Assembly: GCA_050258095.1 (NCBI GenBank)
Contig: JBLMYD010000085.1
Span: 1 to 64,000, forward strand
Direction: 5' to 3'
From: VRUE01 sp050258095
GTDB lineage: Bacteria > Actinomycetota > Thermoleophilia > Solirubrobacterales > 70-9
DNA: 64,000 nt
Shown: positions 23,816-31,752 of the stretch, in pieces
Layout: every line of letters starts with the position of its first letter
How positions within the stretch are numbered: position 1 is the first letter of the stretch
Position numbers and translations under genes: made by a program
The notes under the pieces: generated by a model
Seen by the model: the letters and a program-made list of their open reading frames with translations, nothing else
Databases searched by the model: none
Told to the model about the DNA's origin: nothing

Positions 23816-24852
23816 AGCAGCCCCGCCGTCTCGTCGAGCCCCAGCATCAGGTTGAGGTTCTGCACGCCCTGGCCCGAGGCGCCCTTCCAGAGGTTGTCGA
23901 TCGCCGAGAAGGCGAGCACACGTCCGCGCTCCTCGACGGTGACGTAGACGTGGCACTCGTTCGTGTCGCGCACGTCGCGCAGGCCGGGCGGCCCGTCGAC
24001 GACCCGCACGAACGGCTCGCCCGCGTAGCGCTCGCGGTAGAGCGCCTGCGCCTCCTCCTTGGAGATCAGCTCGCTCACCTGCGCGTAGCAGCTGGTCAGC
24101 TCGCCCTGGTCGAGCGGCAGCAGGTGGGGCACGAAGACGACCGGCGCCGGGCTGCCGAGGGCGGTCAGCTCCTGCTCGATCTCGGGCCTGTGCCGGTGGC
24201 CCTCGGTCTTGTAGGCGAAGGCGTTCTCGTCCATCGAGACGTAGTGCATCGCGTCGCCGCCACCGCGGCCGGCGCCGGAGACGCCCTGCTTGGCGTCGAT
24301 GACGACGTCGGTGAGCAGGCCGCGCTCGGCCAGCGGCGCCAGCGCCAGCACGCTCGCCGTCGGATAGCAGCCCGGCGTGGCGACGAGCTTCGCCGTGCGC
24401 AGCTCGTCGCGGTAGAGCTCGGTGAGGCCGTAGACGGCGCCGTCGAGCAGCTCGGGGGCGCCGTGCTCGCCGTACCAGCGCTCGTAGGTCGGCAGGTCGC
24501 GCAGGCGGAAGTCGGCGGAGAGGTCGACGACGAGCGCCCCGGCCGCGCGCAGAGCGGCGACCGTGGGGGCGGCGGCGCCGTGCGGGTAGGCGACGATCGC
24601 GGCGTCGACGCCTTCGATCCGCTCGAGGTCGAGCTCGGCCAGCTCCAGCGGCACCCGGTAGCGCGGGTAGAGGGCGTCGAGCCGCGTGCCGGCATCGCTG
24701 CGCGAGGTCACCGCGACCAGCTCCAGCTTCGGGTGACGCCAGACGATCTGCGCCGCCAGCGCTCCGGTGAAGCCGGAGGCGCCGGCGACCAGCACCCGCG
24801 CCGCGGGGTCGCCGTCGAGCGGCTGCACGTTCACGTCAGCCACGGAGCTCAC
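23812..24852 (-). CDS. argC: N-acetyl-gamma-glutamyl-phosphate reductase
   Basis: NADPH-dependent reduction of N-acetylglutamyl phosphate. The 346-residue protein has the nucleotide-binding VAGASGFTG, the catalytic cysteine in ATPGCYPTA and VFVPHLLPLDQGE. GTG 24852 overlaps the pheT end; GTGs at 24843 and 24834 are possible alternatives because the first residues are not conserved. The overlap places the arginine genes in one transcription unit with pheST. Confidence 0.95.
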   Translation of the reverse strand: MSSVADVNVQPLDGDPAARVLVAGASGFTGALAAQIVWRHPKLELVAVTSRSDAGTRLDALYPRYRVPLELAELDLERIEGVDAAIVAYPHGAAAPTVAALRAAGALVVDLSADFRLRDLPTYERWYGEHGAPELLDGAVYGLTELYRDELRTAKLVATPGCYPTASVLALAPLAERGLLTDVVIDAKQGVSGAGRGGGDAMHYVSMDENAFAYKTEGHRHRPEIEQELTALGSPAPVVFVPHLLPLDQGELTSCYAQVSELISKEEAQALYRERYAGEPFVRVVDGPPGLRDVRDTNECHVYVTVEERGRVLAFSAIDNLWKGASGQGVQNLNLMLGLDETAGLL

Positions 24853-27313
24853 CCCCGATCTTCGTCAGCTCGGCCTCGATCACAGTGCGGCGCTCCGCCA
24901 CCTCCTCGTCGGTGAGGGTCCGGTCGGCGGCGCGGAACTCAAGCCGCAGGGCGATGCTCTTGCGCCCCTCGCCGACCTGCTCGCCCTCGTAGAGGTCGAA
25001 GACCTCGGCGGAGCGCAGCAGCTCGCCGCCGCCGGCCCGGACGGTCGCGCGCAGCTCGGCGGCCGGCAGCTCGGCGGCAACGACGACGGCGATGTCCTGG
25101 TAGACGGCGGGGAAGGTGGTCACGTCCTCGAAGGTCTCCTCACCCGCGGTGGCCGCGGCGACGAGGGCCGCGAGGTCGACTTCGAAGCCGGTCGCGGCCT
25201 CGATGTCCCACTCCCGGCAAACGAGGGGGTGGATCTCGCCCAGCCAGCCGGCCGCCTCGCCGCCGGCATTGACGCTCGCGGCCCGGCCGGGATGCAGGAA
25301 CGGCTCCTCGACGGGCTCGAGCGCGAGCGCCGTGCCGAGCTGCCCTGCCAGCCCTTCGACCACACCCTTGAGCGCAAAGAAGTCCGCCGGCTCGCCGCCG
25401 CCCCGCCACGACGCGGGCGCCGGCGGCCCCACCGCCAACCCCCCGATCCGATGCGGCTCATACTCCGGCGCCTCCCGCTCTCCGGGAAACAGCCCGCCGA
25501 CGGGCCGATTTCCGTCGCTATGCGTCGGTTTTAGGCCCGTCGGCGGGAGGTAGGCGCGGCCGGACTCGAAGAGGGCGACGCGGTCGGCGCCGCGGGCGAG
25601 GTTGCGCTGGGCGATATCGAGCAGCGAGCCGAGCAGGGTCGTGCGCATCGCCGACTGGTCCTCGGAGAGCGGGTTGGAGATGACGACGGGGTTGGCGCGC
25701 GGGTCGTCCGCGGGAATCCGCAGCCGCGCGGCCTCGCCCGGGTCGGTGAAGCTCCAGCCGACAACCTCGTCGAAGCCGAGGTCGCGCATCGCGTCCTCGG
25801 CCCGGCGCCGCAGGCGCTGCTCGCGGGTCAGGCCGCCCGCCTGGCCGGCGACCGCCGGCAGCGTGCTGGGCAGATGCTCGTCGAGGCCGTGCACGCGCGC
25901 GACCTCCTCGATCAGGTCGACCTCGCGGGTGACGTCGTAGTGGCGGTCGGGGGACACCGTGACCTCAAGGTCCTCGCCGGCAACCTCGACGCCGAAGCCG
26001 AGCCGCTCCAGGTAGGCGACCTGGTCGGCCTGCTCGATCGGCATCCCGAGCAGGCCCTCGACCCGCGCGCCGCGCAGGGTCAGCTTCGTCGGCGCGGGGA
26101 TCTCGGCGGCGACGTCGATCGTCCCGGGCACGAGCTTCGCGCCGCAGAGCTCGACCATCAGCCGCGAGGCGATCCGCTGCGCCCGCATGCAGAGCTCGGG
26201 GTGCAGCTGCTTCTCGAAGCGCGAGGAGGCCTCGGAGCGCAGGCTCAGCTCGCGCGAGCTGCGCAGGATGTTGGTCCCGTTCCAGTTGGCGACCTCGAGC
26301 AGGACGCGCGTCGTCTCCTCGGAGACCTCTGAGCTCGCGCCGCCCATGATCCCGGCGATGCCCGAGGGGCCGTTGCGATCACAGACCAGCACCGTCTCGG
26401 CGTCGAAGCTGCGCTCGACGCCGTCGAGCGTCGTCATCTTCTCGCCCTCGGCCGCGGCGCGGATCGTCAACGCGCCGTCGGGAACCTCGTCGAGGTCGAA
26501 GGCGTGCAGCGGCTGCGCGGTGAGCAGCATTACGTAGTTGGTGATGTCGACGACGTTGTTGATCGACCGCTGCCCGGCCGCCGCCAGCCGCGCCTGCAGC
26601 CAGCGCGGCGAGGGACCGATCGTCACGTCGGTGAAGACGCGGGCAGTGAAGCGCGGACAGAGCTCGGGGATCTCGACCGTCACCGAGGCGTAGTCGCTCA
26701 CATCGCCCTCGCCGGCCGCCGCGGCGTCCTCCGCCCAGGGCGCGGGACCGAGCGGCGCGCCGCTGATCGCGTGCACCTCGCGGGCGACGCCGTAGACGCC
26801 GAAGCAGTCGACCCGGTTCGGCGTCACCTCCAGCTCGAGCACCGCCTCGCCGACGGGCAGCACCTCGGCGAGGGGCGTGCCCGGAGCCAGCCCGTCGTCC
26901 TCCAAGACCATGATCCCGTCGGGGCTCTCGCCCACCCCGAGCTCCGCGGCGGCGCAGATCATCCCCGCCGAGCGCACGCCGCGCAGCTTCGCTTCGCCGA
27001 TCTCCTGGCCGCCCGGCATCACGGCGCCCGGCAGCGCCACCGGCACGGTCTGGCCGGCGGCGACGTTGGGAGCGCCGCAGACGATCGTCCGCTCGCCCTC
27101 GCCGGTGTCGACGACGCAGACGCTGAGCCGGTCGGCTTTCGGGTGCTTCTCGGCGCTCAGCACCCTGCCGACGACGAAGCCGTCGCCCGACGACGGGCCG
27201 ACGCTCGTCACCCGCTCGACCTCGGTCCCGGTCATCGCCAGCCGCTCGGCCAGCTCCGCCGCCGGGACGCCGGGGTCGCAGTGCTCCTTCAGCCACGAGT
27301 ACGGGACCCTCAT
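24836..27313 (-). CDS. pheT: Phenylalanyl-tRNA synthetase beta chain
   Basis: The 825-residue beta chain of the PheRS heterotetramer. It has an N-terminal EMAP/OB tRNA-binding domain (HPKADRLSVCVVDTG), B3/B4 editing region, B5, catalytic-like core and C-terminal FDX-ACB anticodon domain. The ATG at 27313 overlaps the pheS stop (ATGA). Residues about 589-607 are encoded by a palindrome (25493-25547) that keeps the frame, in a region after the core strand ALFESGRAYL that is variable in other PheT proteins. Confidence 0.96.
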   Translation of the reverse strand: MRVPYSWLKEHCDPGVPAAELAERLAMTGTEVERVTSVGPSSGDGFVVGRVLSAEKHPKADRLSVCVVDTGEGERTIVCGAPNVAAGQTVPVALPGAVMPGGQEIGEAKLRGVRSAGMICAAAELGVGESPDGIMVLEDDGLAPGTPLAEVLPVGEAVLELEVTPNRVDCFGVYGVAREVHAISGAPLGPAPWAEDAAAAGEGDVSDYASVTVEIPELCPRFTARVFTDVTIGPSPRWLQARLAAAGQRSINNVVDITNYVMLLTAQPLHAFDLDEVPDGALTIRAAAEGEKMTTLDGVERSFDAETVLVCDRNGPSGIAGIMGGASSEVSEETTRVLLEVANWNGTNILRSSRELSLRSEASSRFEKQLHPELCMRAQRIASRLMVELCGAKLVPGTIDVAAEIPAPTKLTLRGARVEGLLGMPIEQADQVAYLERLGFGVEVAGEDLEVTVSPDRHYDVTREVDLIEEVARVHGLDEHLPSTLPAVAGQAGGLTREQRLRRRAEDAMRDLGFDEVVGWSFTDPGEAARLRIPADDPRANPVVISNPLSEDQSAMRTTLLGSLLDIAQRNLARGADRVALFESGRAYLPPTGLKPTHSDGNRPVGGLFPGEREAPEYEPHRIGGLAVGPPAPASWRGGGEPADFFALKGVVEGLAGQLGTALALEPVEEPFLHPGRAASVNAGGEAAGWLGEIHPLVCREWDIEAATGFEVDLAALVAAATAGEETFEDVTTFPAVYQDIAVVVAAELPAAELRATVRAGGGELLRSAEVFDLYEGEQVGEGRKSIALRLEFRAADRTLTDEEVAERRTVIEAELTKIGGELRG
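25493..25547. repeat. Palindromic element inside pheT
   Basis: Arms CCCGCCGACGGGCC (25493-25506) and their exact complement (25534-25547) surround a further partly complementary centre. It adds about 18 codons without breaking the frame. Confidence 0.8.
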
Positions 27314-28368
27314 GAGAACTGCTCCAGCACCCGCACGTCGTTGTCGAAGAAGCGCCTCAGGTCGGGCACGCCGTGGCGCAGCATCGCGATCCGCTCGACG
27401 CCCATGCCGAAGGCGAAGCCCTGCACCCGCTCGGGGTCGTAGCCGCCAGCCTCGACGAAGCCGAGCACGTTGGGATCGACCATGCCGGCGCCGCCGACCT
27501 CGATCCAGCCGATCCCCTTGCAGAGGTTGCAGCGCTCGCCGCCGGCCAGCGCCCCACTGCCCTCGCACTGGAAGCAGGAGACGTCGAACTCGACGCTCGG
27601 CTCGGTGAAGGGGAAGAAGTGGGGCCGCATCCGCGCCTCGCGGCCGGCGCCGAAGATCGCCCGCAACATCTCGTCGAGCGTCCCCTGCAGATCGGCGAGC
27701 GTGATCCCCTCGCCGATCGCCAGGCCCTCGACCTGGTGGAACATCGGGCTGTGGGTGGCGTCGGAGTCGCGGCGGTAGACCTTGCCCGGCGCGATCATGA
27801 AGATCGGCGGCGGCTGCGACTCCATCCCCCGCACCTGGACAGGCGAGGTGTGGGTGCGCAACAGCACCTCGGGGTCCGACTGGACGTAGAAGGTGTCCTG
27901 CAGCATCCGCGCGGGGTGGCCCGGCGGGTGGTTGAGCGCGGTGAAGTTGTAGTAGTCGTGCTCGACCTCCGGCCCCTCCATCACCCGGTAGCCGAGGCCG
28001 ATCATCACGTCCTCGATCTGCCGCGTCGTGCGCGTGATCAGGTGGATGTGGCCGACCGGCCGCGGCGGCGCGCCCGGCAGGGTCACGTCGACTCGGTCCT
28101 CGGCGAGTCGCGTCTCGATCTCGCTCGCGTCGAGCGCAGCGGAGCGCGCCTCGATCGCGGCTTCGAGCTCGCCGCGAGCCTGGTTGGCGCCGGAGCCGAC
28201 CTTGCCCCGTTCCTCGGCCGGCAGCTCGGCGATGCCGCGCAGGATCGTCGTCAGCTCGGCCTTGCGGCCGAGGTAGCGGACCCGCAGCTCCTCGAGCTCG
28301 GCGGTGCCGGCGGCCGCCTCGATCGCCGCGGCGGCCTCGGCCCCGATCTCCTCGATCCGATCAAGCAT
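27310..28368 (-). CDS. pheS: Phenylalanyl-tRNA synthetase alpha chain
   Basis: The catalytic chain of PheRS: attaches Phe to tRNA-Phe. It has an N-terminal coiled coil (residues 1-85), then class II core with FNFTALNHPPGHPAR-type motif 2 region, RRDSDATHSPMFHQVEG and GFAFGMGVERIAML motif 3. A four-cysteine zinc knuckle (CFQCEGSG, CNLCKG) is inserted before the last core strands, a variant known in a subset of bacterial PheS. ATG 28368 follows a GTG at 28371; either start overlaps the upstream methyltransferase gene. Confidence 0.96.
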   Translation of the reverse strand: MLDRIEEIGAEAAAAIEAAAGTAELEELRVRYLGRKAELTTILRGIAELPAEERGKVGSGANQARGELEAAIEARSAALDASEIETRLAEDRVDVTLPGAPPRPVGHIHLITRTTRQIEDVMIGLGYRVMEGPEVEHDYYNFTALNHPPGHPARMLQDTFYVQSDPEVLLRTHTSPVQVRGMESQPPPIFMIAPGKVYRRDSDATHSPMFHQVEGLAIGEGITLADLQGTLDEMLRAIFGAGREARMRPHFFPFTEPSVEFDVSCFQCEGSGALAGGERCNLCKGIGWIEVGGAGMVDPNVLGFVEAGGYDPERVQGFAFGMGVERIAMLRHGVPDLRRFFDNDVRVLEQFS

Positions 28369-29080
28369 CACTCTGGGCCTCCGGCATGGCGAGCGAAGAT
28401 ATCCGCTCGGCGCAGATCGCGGCTACGGCAGCGACGTTGAGCGACTCGGCGCCGCTCGGCCGCAGCGGGATCGTCACCCGCGCCTCGCAGGCGGCGAGCA
28501 CGTCCTCGGGCAGGCCCTCGCGCTCGGCGCCGAGGCAGATCGTCGCCGCGTCTTCGATCGCGGGCAGCGGCTCGCCGCCGTGCGCCACCAGCGCCGCCCG
28601 CGGCGCCGGCGTGCCCTCCACCCCGCCGCGGGCCACAGGCTGGGCGAAGATCGAGCCCATGCTCGCCCGCGCCGCCTTCGGCGAGAACGGGTCGGCGCAG
28701 CCGGGACCGAGGACGACGGCGCCGCCGAGCAGGCCGTGCGCCGTGCGCACGATCGCGCCGACGTTGCCGGGGTCGCCGACCCCGTGCAGGTAGAGGCAGG
28801 GCGAGCCGCCCGGCTCGGCCCAGCGCTGCGGCCAGACGGCGATCGCCCGCGTCCCCGAGCCGAGGCTCGACGCCGCCGCGAGCAGGCCCGGCTCGACCTC
28901 CTCGCCGCCCAGGCCGCTGCCGGCCGCCGTCAGCAGGACGCGCGGCTCGGCGCCCGCCGCCAGCCCGGCCTCGACCAGGTCCTCGCCCTCGGTGACGAAG
29001 GCGCCCTCGCGCTCGCGGTGCTTGCGCTCGCGCAGCTTGCGCACCAGCTTCAGCTTCTCGTTGTGTGGGCTCTCGATCAT
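28361..29080 (-). CDS. SpoU/TrmH-family rRNA 2'-O-methyltransferase
   Basis: A 239-residue SPOUT methyltransferase. It has the N-terminal L30e-like domain (residues 1-85) and the knotted catalytic domain with HGVGDPGNVGAIVRTA, GPGCADPFSPKAARASMGS and LRPSGAESLNVAAVAA. It corresponds in position to the tsnR-like gene between rplT and pheS in mycobacteria. The target is probably 23S rRNA but the site is not known. It overlaps pheS by a few bases. Confidence 0.88.
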   Translation of the reverse strand: MIESPHNEKLKLVRKLRERKHREREGAFVTEGEDLVEAGLAAGAEPRVLLTAAGSGLGGEEVEPGLLAAASSLGSGTRAIAVWPQRWAEPGGSPCLYLHGVGDPGNVGAIVRTAHGLLGGAVVLGPGCADPFSPKAARASMGSIFAQPVARGGVEGTPAPRAALVAHGGEPLPAIEDAATICLGAEREGLPEDVLAACEARVTIPLRPSGAESLNVAAVAAICAERISSLAMPEAQSDA

Positions 29081-29123
29081 CGGCTCAAGTTTGTTCTGGT
29101 TCTGCGTTTCTTCTCCTGGAACG

Positions 29124-29149
29124 AAAAAGCGGGCCGTGAGACGGCCCGC
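29124..29149 (-). terminator. Rho-independent terminator after rplT
   Basis: GCGGGCCGT and ACGGCCCGC form a 9-bp perfect stem with a 3-base loop, followed on the minus strand by five T residues. It lies 27 bases after the rplT stop and separates the rpmI-rplT pair from the downstream methyltransferase-pheST-arg string. Confidence 0.85.
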
Positions 29150-29175
29150 CCGGGAAGGTGGAGTGTCGGCTGCGG

Positions 29176-29535
29176 CTAGGCCGCCGCACCCTCCCGGGCC
29201 AGCTCCACGAATCGGCGGAACGCATCGCGGTCGTTGACGGCGATGTCGGCGAGCATCTTGCGGTTCACCTCGACGCCGGCCTCGCCGAGGCCGTGGATCA
29301 GCTCCGAGTAGCTCATGCCCTCGAGCCGCGCCGCCGCGTTGATCCGGGTGATCCAGAGCCGGCGGAACTCGCGCTTGCGGTTGCGCCGGTCGCGGTAGGC
29401 GTACATGCCCGAGCGCTGCACCTGCTCCTTGGCGAACCGGTAGGAGGAGTGCTTGCGCCCGAAGTAGCCTTTCGCTTCCTTGAGGACTTTGCGCCGCTTC
29501 TTGCGCGCGTGGACGGAGCGTTTGACGCGACTCAC
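29176..29535 (-). CDS. rplT: 50S ribosomal protein L20
   Basis: The 119-residue bL20 binds 23S rRNA early in large-subunit assembly. The N-terminus is highly basic (RVKRSVHARKKRRKVLK) and the globular C-terminal part (LWITRINAAAR, GMSYSELIHGL) is conserved. ATG overlaps the rpmI stop by 4 bases. A terminator follows. Confidence 0.98.
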   Translation of the reverse strand: MSRVKRSVHARKKRRKVLKEAKGYFGRKHSSYRFAKEQVQRSGMYAYRDRRNRKREFRRLWITRINAAARLEGMSYSELIHGLGEAGVEVNRKMLADIAVNDRDAFRRFVELAREGAAA

Positions 29536-29732
29536 TTGGTGCCTCCGAGCAGGTGCCGGACGTTCTTCACGTCGGACGGAGCGATCTCGACCGGCCGCGC
29601 CATCCGCCGCTTGCGCTTCGGCGACTTCTTCTCGAGGATGTGGCTCGAGTAGGCGCGCCGGCCGCGCAGCTTGCCGGTGGCGGTCTTGCGGAAGCGCTTC
29701 TTGGCGCCGGAGTGTGTCTTCATCTTGGGCAC
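29532..29732 (-). CDS. rpmI: 50S ribosomal protein L35
   Basis: A 66-residue bL35. The GTG at 29732 gives the conserved start (M)PKMKTHSGAKKRFRKTATG, so it is preferred over ATG 29723. Normally infC directly precedes rpmI; here a divergent epimerase gene and a palindromic element lie between them, so rpmI-rplT must have its own promoter in the 85 bases upstream. Confidence 0.97.
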   Translation of the reverse strand: MPKMKTHSGAKKRFRKTATGKLRGRRAYSSHILEKKSPKRKRRMARPVEIAPSDVKNVRHLLGGTK

Positions 29733-29803
29733 GGGAGGGCTATTGAAGCAGACGAGCCGTTCTCGGTGCGCGCGCTCGCGCCCGTGACGGGCGGGACGCA
29801 GGG

Positions 29804-29809
29804 TACTGT
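29804..29809 (+). promoter_or_regulatory. Possible -10 box of a leaderless epimerase transcript
   Basis: TACTGT lies 8 bases before the ATG of the epimerase gene, with no Shine-Dalgarno in between. This matches the leaderless pattern seen at other genes in the window. The same 85-base space must also hold the opposite promoter for rpmI-rplT. Confidence 0.3.
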
Positions 29810-29817
29810 GGCGGCCG

Positions 29818-30888
29818 ATGCGCATCGTCTACGTGGTCGGCACGCGGCCCAACTTCGTCAAGACCGCACCCGTGATCGGCGCCCTGCGCGCGCGCCTGCC
29901 GGAGGGCCGGCACGCCCTCGTCCACACCGGCCAGCACTACGACCGGATGATGTCCGAGGTCTTCCTCGAGGATCTGGGCGTGCCGGCGCCCGACCACATG
30001 CTCGAGGTCGGCTCGGGCAGCCACGCCGAGCAGACGGCGCGGGTGATGGAACGGCTGGAGCCGGTGCTGGCGGAGGAGCGACCGGACCTGGCGATCGTCC
30101 CCGGCGACGTCAACTCGACGATGGCGGCGGCGCTGACCGCGGCCAAGATGCAGATCCCGATCGCCCACATCGAGTCGGGGCTGCGCAGCTTCGACCGCAC
30201 GATGCCGGAGGAGATCAACCGGCTGGTCACCGACCACCTCGCGGCCCACCTCTTCATCCACAGCCCCGAGGCGAGCGACAACCTGCACGCCGAGGGAGTG
30301 CCCGCCGAGCGCATCCACCTGGTCGGCAACACGATGATCGACACGCTGGTCGCGCTGGAAGGGCGGTTCCGGGCGGCGGGCGCGGCGGCGCGGCTCGGGG
30401 TCGAGCCGGGCGGCTTCGTCCTCGTCACCCTGCACCGCCCGGCGCTCGTCGACGGGCCATTGCTGCCGGAGACGATCGCGCGGCTGGCGGCGCTCGCCCG
30501 CGAGATGCCGGTCGTCTTCCCGGTCCACCCCCGCACGCGGACGATGCTGGAACCGGTCGAGGCCGACCACCCCGGCCTGCACCTCTCCGAGCCGCTCGGC
30601 TACCTCGACTTCCTCTCGCTGCTCGCCGACGCCGGCGCCGTCCTCACCGACTCGGGCGGCATCCAGGAGGAGACGACCTACCTCGGCATCCCCTGCTTCA
30701 CCCTGCGCGACAACACCGAGCGCCCGATCACCGTCACCGCCGGCACCAACACCCTGCTCGGCCTAGACCCCGCCGCAATCGACCAAATCCCAGAAGCTCT
30801 AGCCCAGCGCCCGCCGGGCAAACCCGAGCCCCCACCCCTCTGGGACGGCCACGCCTCAGAGCGAATCGCTGACACCCTCGCGGGCTGA
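29818..30888 (+). CDS. wecB: UDP-N-acetylglucosamine 2-epimerase (non-hydrolysing)
   Basis: Interconverts UDP-GlcNAc and UDP-ManNAc for surface polysaccharide synthesis. The 356-residue GT-B protein has the N-terminal VVGTRPNFVKTAPVI, GQHYDRMMS, the catalytic HIESGLRSFDRTMPEEINR, TLHRP and the C-terminal TDSGGIQEET. Full length. It lies on the opposite strand between infC and rpmI, a place where these translation genes are normally contiguous. Its stop overlaps the outer arm of a family D palindrome. Confidence 0.95.
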   Translation: MRIVYVVGTRPNFVKTAPVIGALRARLPEGRHALVHTGQHYDRMMSEVFLEDLGVPAPDHMLEVGSGSHAEQTARVMERLEPVLAEERPDLAIVPGDVNSTMAAALTAAKMQIPIAHIESGLRSFDRTMPEEINRLVTDHLAAHLFIHSPEASDNLHAEGVPAERIHLVGNTMIDTLVALEGRFRAAGAAARLGVEPGGFVLVTLHRPALVDGPLLPETIARLAALAREMPVVFPVHPRTRTMLEPVEADHPGLHLSEPLGYLDFLSLLADAGAVLTDSGGIQEETTYLGIPCFTLRDNTERPITVTAGTNTLLGLDPAAIDQIPEALAQRPPGKPEPPPLWDGHASERIADTLAG

Positions 30889-31004
30889 GAGTCCATCCCG
30901 GCAGGGGTGGAACGTCTTGTGCTTTTTCGCGAGCGCACCCTCGGGCGCCAGCCGATCCGCAACCCTCGAAAAAGTTAAGTGGAACCCCTGCCGGGATGGA
31001 CTCT
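30888..31004. repeat. Palindromic element family D copy 2
   Basis: Outer arms AGAGTCCATCCCGGCAGGGG (30888-30907) and their exact complement at 30985-31004. The core shares CTTTTTCGCG and CCTCGAAAAAGTTAAG with the other two copies but is inverted relative to copy 1. The arms are different from those of copies 1 and 3, yet perfectly paired. Confidence 0.9.
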
Positions 31005-31030
31005 TCGCGGCGACCTACCCAGATCAGCCG

Positions 31031-31654
31031 CTACGCAGCCGCGTCGTCGGCAGGCTTATCCGCCGCCGGCTCCTCGGCCTCTTTCTCGGCGGGCTTCTCA
31101 ACCCCGACCCCTTTACCCGGCGCCAGCAACATGCTCATGTTCCGCCCTTCCTGCAACGGCTGCTGCTCGATCACCGCGAGCCCGTCGAGATCCTCGAAGA
31201 GGCGCTCAAGCAGCGCCCTGCCACGCTCGGGGTGGGCCTGCTCGCGGCCGCGGAACATGATTGTGATCTTGACCTTGTCCTGGTGGTGCAGAAAGCGCTC
31301 GACATGGCCCTTCTTCGTCTCGTAGTCGTGGTCGGCGATCTTCGGCCGCAGCTTGATCTCGCGCACGTTGACCTGCTGCTGGTGCTTGCGAGCCTGCTTC
31401 TGCTTCTGCTCCTGCTCGTAGCGGTATTTCGAGTAGTCGAGCAGACGGGTGACCGGCGGTTTCGAGTTGGGCGCGACCTCGACCAGGTCGAGGTCGGCCT
31501 CCTGGGCTCGTTTCAGCGCCTCGGCCGTGTCGACGATGCCGAGCTGCTCGCCGTCGGCACCGATCAGGCGCACTTTGGGCACGCGGATCCGCTCGTTGAT
31601 CCGAGTCGTGTCGCGCTCCGGTGGGCGCCGATCGAACCTGCGCGGAACCGGCAC
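31031..31654 (-). CDS. infC: Translation initiation factor IF-3
   Basis: Binds the 30S subunit and checks initiator tRNA pairing. N-terminal domain with INERIRVPKVRLIG and a linker, C-terminal domain with EIKLRPKIADHDYETK and ITIMFRGREQAHPERG. At 207 residues it is longer than the E. coli protein because of an acidic, Ala/Glu/Pro-rich tail of about 25 residues. The start is taken as GTG 31654; infC genes often use unusual starts, so this is not certain. thrS lies upstream on the same strand, as in many bacteria. Confidence 0.95.
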   Translation of the reverse strand: MPVPRRFDRRPPERDTTRINERIRVPKVRLIGADGEQLGIVDTAEALKRAQEADLDLVEVAPNSKPPVTRLLDYSKYRYEQEQKQKQARKHQQQVNVREIKLRPKIADHDYETKKGHVERFLHHQDKVKITIMFRGREQAHPERGRALLERLFEDLDGLAVIEQQPLQEGRNMSMLLAPGKGVGVEKPAEKEAEEPAADKPADDAAA

Positions 31655-31752
31655 TATCGAAGTGAGGAGTCGGGCATCAAGCGGACGAGGAGGCGGGACA
31701 CAGGCACGGGACGCTCAGCGGAAGCGGCGCGAGGTGTTTAGCGTGCCTTCAG

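Noticed and set aside
31655..31752. Riboswitch or T-box leader between thrS and infC
   Set aside because: The gap is under 100 bases and no T-box motif or matching structure was visible.
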